This document shows, piece by piece, positions 57,849-64,000 of a stretch of DNA of 64,000 bases. The stretch is taken from assembly GCF_004000865.1 (NCBI RefSeq), contig NZ_BIMB01000011.1:1-64000 (forward strand), read 5' to 3'. Numbering within the stretch: position 1 is the stretch's first letter; each line of letters starts with the position of its first letter. Source of the stretch: Paenibacillus elgii NBRC 100335 (lineage in GTDB: Bacteria; Bacillota; Bacilli; Paenibacillales; NBRC-103111). The translations under genes were made by a program, and so were the position numbers. The notes beneath the pieces are model-generated. The model saw only the letters and a list, made by a program, of their open reading frames with translations, was not told the DNA's origin and made no database searches.

Positions 57849-60135
57849 ATTGCTTCACCTTATCCCGCACAGCGGAAAATTCGTCAGGCAGCAGCGGTTT
57901 ATAAAAATAATAGCCTTGAATCGTACAGTCGTCGATCGTTTGAAGCAGCTTCACCTGCTCCTCCGTCTCCACCCCTTCGACGACGACCGATAAATTCAGG
58001 CTCCGGGCCATAGCCATAATCGCTTTGACAATGCCGGCATGCCCTCCGTTCTCGGCCATTTCTCCGACAAACGACTGCGCGATTTTGAGCGAATCGACCT
58101 GGAATGTCCGCAAATAGCCGAGCGACGAATACCCCGTACCGAAATCGTCCATCGAGATTTGCAGCCCCAACGCTTTAAGGCGCAGAAGCGTATCGGTCGT
58201 TTCCTTCGTATTTTGCAGTGCGACGCCTTCCGTAATTTCGATAATGAGCCGGCTGGCGCTCATTCCCGTTTCCCTCAAAATACCGGCCACCTTCTCTACG
58301 AAGCCATCCTGCACGAGCTGTCTGGGCGAGACGTTCACCGCAATTTTCAACGGCGGTCTCCCTTCCCTCTCCCACTGAACGGCCTGCCTGCAAGCTGTCC
58401 GAATGACCCAATCGCCGATCGGCACGATCAAGCCGGTATCCTCGGCAAGCGGCACAAAGTCTGATGGCGGCACCAGCTGCCCGTCCGCTTTCCTCCAGCG
58501 CAGCAGCGCTTCTGCCCCGACGATCGTCAATTCCTTAGAGCATACCTGCGGCTGGTAACACAAAAACAGCTCGTCATGATCCAGCGCATGCCGCAGCGCG
58601 CGCTCCATCAGGATGCTTCTCAGCATGCCGTCCTTCAGCGTAGGCGTGAAGAACCGGAACCGGCCTCCGCCCAGCTCCTTGGCCTGATACATGGCCGCAT
58701 CCGCATGCTTCATCAGGTCGGCTATGGACAGCCCGTCTTCCGGATAGACCGCAATGCCGATACTGGTTGAGGTCTGAATCTCGTGGACCCTCACCTTGAA
58801 AGGCTCGGCGACGGCCCGAAGGATCGACTCCGCAAGCGCTTGCGCTTGCCGGGAAGAGGCCAGAGGCCCGGTCAAGATTGTAAATTCGTCGCCCCCCTGA
58901 CGGGCGACGATGCAAGTCTCCGGAACGATTCCCCGAATCCGTTCCGCCACTTGACGAATTAATTCGTCGCCTGTCACATGCCCCAGGCTGTCATTTATGT
59001 ATTTGAAGCGGTCCAGATCGAGAAATAGCACCGCAAGCGGCTGTCCGTCCTGTGAAGCGTTCTCGATCGCTTCCTGCGCCTTCCGCTCGAACAAGCGCTT
59101 GTTCGGAAGCCCGGACAAGTCGTCATGCGTTGCGAGAAATTCGCTTTTTTCGAGCATTTGCTTGAGCCGGCTGACCAGCCTTTCATTCTCCAGAAGCATA
59201 GAGATTTGGCGCACCAAGATCAAGACGGTAACCAAGACCGTTCCTGTCACGACAGCGTCCGGCTTGTCGATGCGGTTAAGCATTAACATGAATAAGATCG
59301 CGAAGCCGGCGTAAGGAAAAAGTAGACGCTGCAGACGGGCATAAACGACAAAGCGCGGCTCCGGTGCGGGCCGGTCATTGGGGTGGGAAGCATGCCAGCC
59401 CGCGAAACCGTATGCAAACAGCCCCGCGCTCCACAGCAGGTCGTACCACTGCCCTCCCTGATATTGCCCCGAGATCACGTCGAGCACATAAATGGTATCC
59501 CCACCGACAAAGACGACGAACCCGAAGGTGATCAAGGCAAGTACCCGCCGGTCGAGCAAAGGCGTATAAGCAAAATGGAAGACAAACAGGCAAAGCAATA
59601 TCCCGAAATCCGTTATCGGATACGACAGCACCGCCGCCTGACCGAACCCGTCGGGATGGGACAGCATCCTGTGCAGGTTGGGACTGATAACGAATTCCCA
59701 GCTGACCGTACCGACGATCAGCAGGATCATGATACAGTCGAAGAGAAACCGGATGCCTTGCGAGATGCTTTTTTCCCGGAACAACAAATAACACAAAGCG
59801 GCAAAAAACAGCCCGGTCTGCAGGTTCCAGAACAGATCGGCTAAACTGATCGTCGGGAGAGGAAACATCAGCACCCAAGCATAGAAGGACCATACCAGTT
59901 GACCCAGCAAATAGAAACAGGCGCCCGCGGTCATCAGCAGCCAGAACGTTCCCGCGCTGCCCCGCTGAGTTCGATAAGTCCTCAGCAGCATCGCTACCGA
60001 AGCGGCAGGCGGAATGACCTCCCACAGCAGGAAAAAGCGCGCGTCCGCCCCAAAGCCCCATTTTGCCGCAGCGAATACCGCAAAATAGACCGCTATCACC
60101 GCGATCATCGGTTTACGCCAAGCGATCCAGTCCAT
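57847..60135 (-). CDS. Membrane GGDEF-EAL protein (cyclic di-GMP turnover)
   Basis: A 762-residue signalling protein. About nine hydrophobic segments occupy residues 8-310. A short coiled region precedes the GGDEF domain (about 335-500) with intact RQGGDEF near residue 415. The EAL domain (about 515-755) has EALLRW near 541, NVSPRQL, IEITEGV, DDFGTGYSSLGYL and GYYFYKPL, all the phosphodiesterase signature residues. Both activities are therefore possible. Start is uncertain among 60150, 60141 and 60135; GAGG spacing favours 60135. It may balance the diguanylate cyclase at 27719-29338. Confidence 0.92.
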   Translation of the reverse strand: MDWIAWRKPMIAVIAVYFAVFAAAKWGFGADARFFLLWEVIPPAASVAMLLRTYRTQRGSAGTFWLLMTAGACFYLLGQLVWSFYAWVLMFPLPTISLADLFWNLQTGLFFAALCYLLFREKSISQGIRFLFDCIMILLIVGTVSWEFVISPNLHRMLSHPDGFGQAAVLSYPITDFGILLCLFVFHFAYTPLLDRRVLALITFGFVVFVGGDTIYVLDVISGQYQGGQWYDLLWSAGLFAYGFAGWHASHPNDRPAPEPRFVVYARLQRLLFPYAGFAILFMLMLNRIDKPDAVVTGTVLVTVLILVRQISMLLENERLVSRLKQMLEKSEFLATHDDLSGLPNKRLFERKAQEAIENASQDGQPLAVLFLDLDRFKYINDSLGHVTGDELIRQVAERIRGIVPETCIVARQGGDEFTILTGPLASSRQAQALAESILRAVAEPFKVRVHEIQTSTSIGIAVYPEDGLSIADLMKHADAAMYQAKELGGGRFRFFTPTLKDGMLRSILMERALRHALDHDELFLCYQPQVCSKELTIVGAEALLRWRKADGQLVPPSDFVPLAEDTGLIVPIGDWVIRTACRQAVQWEREGRPPLKIAVNVSPRQLVQDGFVEKVAGILRETGMSASRLIIEITEGVALQNTKETTDTLLRLKALGLQISMDDFGTGYSSLGYLRTFQVDSLKIAQSFVGEMAENGGHAGIVKAIMAMARSLNLSVVVEGVETEEQVKLLQTIDDCTIQGYYFYKPLLPDEFSAVRDKVKQ

Positions 60136-60378
60136 ATCCATCCGCCTCATCTCATTGTTGTATCGCGTATTGATGCCAAGGGAAGCGCTGCACAAGTCTA
60201 AGCCTTAAATTAGCAATAAATTAATTATAAATTAATCATCGGGTAATTCGAACTAATTCTTTAGCACTAATTACTCACAAAAATAGACATCCCTTGTCAT
60301 CTCGCATAGAAATCATTCAGATGGATGAGTGTAATGTTTCTTTCCATTTTTTTGCTGCCAGCGCGTGGTGAATGCGAT
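60136..60378. other. AT-rich non-coding stretch
   Basis: This region precedes the GGDEF-EAL gene on the minus strand and the MerR remnant on the plus strand. It is AT-rich (AATTAAT repeats around 60205-60240). I see no gene, clear promoter pair or hairpin. Confidence 0.4.
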
Positions 60379-60567
60379 ATGTATTCGACCAGCGATATCG
60401 CAAGACTATCTGGCATCACGGCTTTTACGCTTCGTTACTAGCTGGAGGACATTATGGTTTTTGTCAAGGACGGTTGTCTACTCGCGGAACAAGGAGAAAC
60501 CGATTTCGATGTGGACGGCACGCTGCAAAAACGAATCGAGAGTAAGGTACAGAGGGACTTGATATAA
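60379..60567 (+). pseudogene. Remnant of a MerR-family regulator
   Basis: The frame from ATG 60379 reads MYSTSDIARLSGITAFTLRY, a perfect MerR helix-turn-helix start. A TAG (60439-60441) then falls exactly where the next Tyr/Glu would be. The same frame continues after the stop with a segment (FVKDGCLLAEQGETDF) like the distal part of MerR proteins, and ends at TAA 60565. About 50 residues between the two parts are missing. No ribosome site is seen. This fits a gene decayed by an internal deletion plus a nonsense mutation. Confidence 0.65.
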
Positions 60568-60629
60568 GGGTTGTTCAGCCGGCATATGCCTCCGAAACGG
60601 TTCCCTATCAAGCGTACGAACAAAAAAGC

Positions 60630-60657
60630 TTGAAAAATATGCGCCGTACGTTATAAT
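60630..60657 (+). promoter_or_regulatory. Promoter of the HAD phosphatase gene
   Basis: TTGAAA and TATAAT separated by 16 bp, about 30 bases before the start codon. Confidence 0.6.
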
Positions 60658-60693
60658 GAGGGCAATTTGACTTACGGGAGTGGAGACCGCACC

Positions 60694-61512
60694 ATGTACA
60701 AAATGCTTGCAATCGACATCGACGATACGCTGATCAACGACGAGAAGCAGATCACGGAAGGAACCAAAGGGGCACTCGCCGCAGCGCTGACCGAAGGAGT
60801 CATCGTTACGCTGGCCACCGGGCGCATGTACGCTTCGGCCAAACAGCTCGCCGGTCAGTTGGAACTGAACGTGCCGCTGATTACATATCAAGGGTCGCTC
60901 GTCAAAAATTCAATCGACGGACGAGTCTTGTACGAACGGACCGTGCCCGCCGAGGCGGCGCGGCTCATTTTCGATTTTTGCGAATCCGAAGGATTGCATC
61001 TGCAAACGTACGTAAACGACGTGCTGTATGTTAAGGAAGACAACGATAAAGCGAAAGCATATGCCGCGCTTTCGAAAATCCCCTATACCGTGTACCCGAA
61101 CTTCGGAGAACTGGCAGCCCAGCCTTCGATGAAGCTGCTGATCATCGACGAACCGGAGCTGCTGGACCGGGTCGCGGAGCGGCTCCGCGGCTTGACCGGC
61201 GGGCAGGTGCATATTACGAAATCGAAGCCGCATTTTCTGGAGATCGTGCATATCGAAGGCACCAAAGGGCATGCGCTTGCGCATTTAGCCGAGCATTTCG
61301 GCATTGGGCTCGAGCAGGTCATCGGTATCGGAGACAGCTGGAACGACCGCGAAATGCTGGAGGTGGCGGGACTTGGCGTCGCGATGGGCAATGCCGTCGA
61401 GTCGTTGAAGGAAATCGCCGATTATGTGACTTTCAGCAATAATGAGGACGGCGTCAAGCACGTCGTCGAGAAATTCGTGCTGCGCCGCGAAGAAGTAGGG
61501 AGCGGCAACTGA
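60694..61512 (+). CDS. HAD-superfamily Cof-type phosphatase
   Basis: A 272-residue cytoplasmic hydrolase of sugar phosphates or related metabolites. Motif I is DIDDTL (nucleophile Asp near residue 7; the usual Gly of DxDGT is Asp here). Motif II is in TLATGR, motif III Lys in VHIEGTKGHAL, and motif IV GIGDSWNDREML. The C2 cap between 80 and 190 marks the Cof/YidA/SupH subgroup. GGGAG precedes ATG 60694. It is monocistronic, with a terminator behind. The substrate is unknown. Confidence 0.92.
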   Translation: MYKMLAIDIDDTLINDEKQITEGTKGALAAALTEGVIVTLATGRMYASAKQLAGQLELNVPLITYQGSLVKNSIDGRVLYERTVPAEAARLIFDFCESEGLHLQTYVNDVLYVKEDNDKAKAYAALSKIPYTVYPNFGELAAQPSMKLLIIDEPELLDRVAERLRGLTGGQVHITKSKPHFLEIVHIEGTKGHALAHLAEHFGIGLEQVIGIGDSWNDREMLEVAGLGVAMGNAVESLKEIADYVTFSNNEDGVKHVVEKFVLRREEVGSGN

Positions 61513-61607
61513 GGCTTGATGCCGGATCAGGACGGGGAACGTCCCGGTAATATCGGACTAGCTCGTTAGTAAGCTATGAAAGCTTGTGCAGACATCTGTA
61601 ATAGCCG

Positions 61608-61631
61608 GACCGCTCCTAGAGCGGTCTTTTT
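61608..61631 (+). terminator. Terminator behind the HAD gene
   Basis: GACCGCTC/GAGCGGTC stem with a 3-nt loop and T5 tail. Confidence 0.9.
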
Positions 61632-61753
61632 GGCGTACTTCGCCCCGACGCTTGCTCCATCGGCAAAAGCACAGCATGTTCTCACCCTTTTCCGCTGTCC
61701 GCATACGCTGTAGTACAAAGGCGTTAGGCTTTTGTCCAGTGGAGGTGGGATGA

Positions 61754-63163
61754 TTGGGGATCACTCTAATTTCACTTCATTATGCGTACCTGCTGTTCAT
61801 TTTGCTGATTATCGGATTCATGGTGATGCGCCGGGATACGACGATCGTCTGCATTGCCGGCATTGTGCTGATCGGGCTGCTCTCGACGGGATCGCTTCAC
61901 GCTTCGGTCGGCGGCGTATTCAACAGCTTTATTTATGCCATGAAAGAGCTGCTCGGCACGATCCTGATCATTTGTATCGTCGTGGCGATGAGCAAGGTGC
62001 TGGAACAGAGCGGCGTAGGCGAGACCATGATCTCGCCGTTTGCCCGATTCATCCGGACCCCGGCGCTTGCTTTCTGGGTCATTGGCATTCTCATGATGGC
62101 GATGTCGTTCTTTTTCTGGCCGTCCCCGGCCGTTGCGCTGGTAGGCGCGGTCCTGCTGCCGGTCGCACTAAGGGTAGGCCTGCCAGCAATCGGCGCAGCA
62201 ATGGCGATGAACCTGTTCGGCCACGGCATCGCGCTGTCCGGCGACTATGTCATCCAGGGCGCACCGAAGCTGACGGCCGATGCGGCAGGTATCCCCGTTG
62301 CGGCCGTCATGGAAGCCAGCGTGCCACTCGTCATTGTCATGGGCGCCGTGACGACAATCGCCGCCTTCTGGATGCTGCGCCGCGAGATGCGGCAGGGACG
62401 GCTTCCGTCGAGCATCGGCAGCGCAGCGACGGCTTACGAGGCAGAAGTCGGCAAAACGGAGGCCAAAGCAGCCCTGCTGCCGCGCGCGGGCCGGGTCGCG
62501 CTATCTTGGGTCATAGCGATGCTGTTCGCCGCCGATGTGGCCGCCATGTTCGCGTTCAAGCTGCAAGGCGGCGATGCCACTGCGCTTGTCGGCGGAACCG
62601 CGCTGCTTGCGATGCTTCTCGTCTCGCTGCTGACGCACCGGGGGCAAGGGCTGGAACGGGCGACCGGCTATTTGATCGACGGCTTCTTGTTCGGCTTTAA
62701 GGTATTCGGACCGGTCATTCCGATAGCCGCGTTCTTTTACCTTGGCGACTCGGCACTTACGGACATTTTCGGCAGCGTGCTGCCCGAAGGCTCGCACGGT
62801 CTCGTCAACGATCTCGGCTATGCGCTCGCCCATGCGGTGCCGCTTAATCAGGCGATCGGCGCGGTCACGCTGACGACCGTCGGCGCCATTACCGGTCTTG
62901 ACGGCTCCGGCTTCTCCGGCATTTCGCTGGCCGGCTCGATCGCCCGTCTATTCGCCGCCGCGATCGGCTCGGGGGTTGCCACGCTGACCGCACTCGGGCA
63001 GATTGCCGCGATTTGGGTCGGCGGAGGCACCCTTGTGCCGTGGGCGCTTATCCCGGCGGCTGCCATCTGCGGCGTCGATCCGTTCGAACTGGCGCGGCGC
63101 AATTTGAAGCCCGTCGTCGCGGGGCTGATCGTTACGGCGATTGCCGCGATATTTTTAGAGTGA
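61754..63163 (+). CDS. Ion-transporter-superfamily permease (GntP/CitM-like)
   Basis: A 469-residue membrane protein with 11-12 hydrophobic segments. TTG 61754 follows GGAGGTGG by five bases. Characteristic are ELLGTILIICIVVAMSKVLEQSG, the Ser/Pro-rich FFFWPSPAVALVGAVLLPVALR re-entrant-like segment, and a mirrored GAITGLDGSGFSGISLAGSI region. This two-fold pattern is typical of organic-anion permeases. Citrate, gluconate or a dicarboxylate are possible substrates. No catabolic gene is adjacent. Confidence 0.78.
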   Translation: MGITLISLHYAYLLFILLIIGFMVMRRDTTIVCIAGIVLIGLLSTGSLHASVGGVFNSFIYAMKELLGTILIICIVVAMSKVLEQSGVGETMISPFARFIRTPALAFWVIGILMMAMSFFFWPSPAVALVGAVLLPVALRVGLPAIGAAMAMNLFGHGIALSGDYVIQGAPKLTADAAGIPVAAVMEASVPLVIVMGAVTTIAAFWMLRREMRQGRLPSSIGSAATAYEAEVGKTEAKAALLPRAGRVALSWVIAMLFAADVAAMFAFKLQGGDATALVGGTALLAMLLVSLLTHRGQGLERATGYLIDGFLFGFKVFGPVIPIAAFFYLGDSALTDIFGSVLPEGSHGLVNDLGYALAHAVPLNQAIGAVTLTTVGAITGLDGSGFSGISLAGSIARLFAAAIGSGVATLTALGQIAAIWVGGGTLVPWALIPAAAICGVDPFELARRNLKPVVAGLIVTAIAAIFLE

Positions 63164-63290
63164 TACGGGCGTTGGAAAGAACATTTGTACAGAACTTCCG
63201 GTCGCTCAGCTCCGCTAGGGTCCGTGCTTTGGTTCAAGCTCTCCCCCTCAGGTTAAGAAGAGTTACGTTTTCTTAACGGGAGGGTTTACT

Positions 63291-63710
63291 ATGCTCAAAA
63301 AAAGCTATTACGTTTCCGTCGGTACAGGTACGATCGAGGATGCGCAAACGCTTGCGGATCTTGGAAACTACTCCTATGAATATGCGGTGGAAGCCACCGA
63401 TCAGGAAATTCGGGAGCTGCGGCGGCTGATGGGCAGTTACGAGGCTGAAACGGAAAAGACGTTCGCCCGCGCGGGAGTGCCCTATAAATCGGCGGACCAT
63501 GACGAGGCGACGGATGAGTACAACTCCCAAGTACGGGAGCTGTACACTATGATCTATCGGCTGGGGACGCCCGAAACGCGCGGACATATCGAAAAGATGC
63601 GGATCATAGAGAAACTGGGCAACTCGGATTACAGGCAGCCGGGCTACGGAAGACATAACGCCGAGGAAGCCATTGACGTGAACGATAGAGGGCAGGTCGG
63701 CCCGAAGTAG
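63291..63710 (+). CDS. Conserved-looking small protein of unknown function
   Basis: A 139-residue cytoplasmic, mostly helical and charged protein. GGGAGGG lies six bases before the ATG. The N-terminal third looks like a small beta sheet (YYVSVGTGTIEDAQ, YSYEYAVEATDQEI). Helices follow with ELRRLMGSYEAETEKTFARA and YTMIYRLGTPETRGHIEKM. No signal or membrane segment is seen. I do not recognise the family. An upstream 14-bp string (63194-63207) matches part of fold-back element R. Confidence 0.65.
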   Translation: MLKKSYYVSVGTGTIEDAQTLADLGNYSYEYAVEATDQEIRELRRLMGSYEAETEKTFARAGVPYKSADHDEATDEYNSQVRELYTMIYRLGTPETRGHIEKMRIIEKLGNSDYRQPGYGRHNAEEAIDVNDRGQVGPK

Positions 63711-63859
63711 AATATTAAGCCAATCTTCGCTGTAAAAAAAGAAACAAGCTCTTCCATTTTTCCGGTCAAGTTTGGGCGTCCGTCTCATATACTTGGTTAG
63801 GACTATGGACATTAGCATAGTACATATGCTTCCTACCAAGCCAAAAGGGAGAGGGTTCC

Positions 63860-64000
63860 ATGAGTTATGAGGAAATTCCTTACGTCGATTCGCATGGTCA
63901 GTTCGAGACACCAGACGATGGCGCAAACCAGGAAAGACATCCCGACGAACGCGGGGGCTCTGGTGCGTATGGAGGCACCCCGGGAACGGGCTATCGGGGC
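63860..64000 (+). CDS. N-terminus of an unknown acidic protein, cut by window edge
   Basis: ATG 63860 follows AGGGAGAGGG by four to five bases. The 47 visible codons begin MSYEEIPYVDSHGQFETPDD and become Gly-rich (SGAYGGTPGTGYRG). The chain is acidic and low in hydrophobics. It may be a spore-coat or flexible surface protein, but no family is recognisable from the fragment. Confidence 0.5.
   Translation, partial: MSYEEIPYVDSHGQFETPDDGANQERHPDERGGSGAYGGTPGTGYRG

Noticed and set aside
1-64000. CRISPR arrays, insertion sequences, integrases, tRNA or rRNA genes
   Set aside because: No regularly spaced repeats, transposase or integrase motifs, or tRNA cloverleaf with the conserved TTCGA loop were found on reading both strands.

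Overview
The window looks like a chromosomal segment of a moderately GC-rich, spore-forming, endoglucan- and chitin-degrading Firmicute of the Paenibacillaceae (Paenibacillus, Cohnella or a close relative). The reasons are strong GGAGG-type ribosome binding sites, frequent TTG and GTG starts, SLH-domain surface proteins, the sporulation gene yyaC, YesM/YesN-type two-component systems beside CUT1 sugar ABC transporters, and U-tailed hairpin terminators after most genes. No rRNA, tRNA, prophage, CRISPR array or intact insertion sequence is visible. The genus is an inference; no phylogenetic marker was tested.

Layout. 1-4450: the end-truncated start of a Ser/Thr protein kinase, divergent from a ugpA-ugpE-ugpB-like glycerol-3-phosphate ABC operon whose promoter carries an 11-bp-period PhoP-box-like array. 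4450-13300: an ArsR/MFS efflux pair, a GH18 chitinase, a small esterase, a TetR/YhgE-like export pair and a spore-coat-like repeat protein. 13440-17175: a 1244-residue S-layer-type protein with Big_2 repeats and three SLH motifs. 17370-23300: housekeeping and redox genes, a DedA-NERD fusion, LysR/HPP and MarR/MFS pairs. 23380-36900: a mix of secreted and signalling genes (copper-amine-oxidase-N-like protein, cupredoxin, orphan amino-acid binding protein, diguanylate cyclase, TSUP exporter, TetR/Gdx pair, yyaC, GT2, cutC, a secreted barrel-like protein and a membrane-anchored beta-propeller).

37000-47400 is a carbohydrate-utilisation locus: two CUT1 permeases and a binding protein, a YesN/YesM two-component pair, a GHL6-type glycoside hydrolase and an AraC regulator. 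Between the binding-protein gene and its permease genes sit two adjacent, mutually related fold-back elements of about 260 bp each. This is the most unusual non-coding structure in the window.

47350-64000: a zinc-phospholipase-C-like protein, a 31-residue membrane peptide, an ABC-2 export pair, a PadR regulator translationally coupled to a HAAS-SEDS fusion, an orphan LacI regulator, thyA-folA, an SLH-anchored 5'-nucleotidase, a GGDEF-EAL protein, a decayed MerR gene, a HAD phosphatase, an ion-transporter-superfamily permease and two small unknowns.

Recurring logic. Many transporters sit beside their own one-component regulator, with a palindrome at the promoter (ArsR, TetR twice, MarR, LysR). 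Phosphorus supply may connect the Pho-box ugp operon with the secreted nucleotidase, although only the first has a convincing operator.
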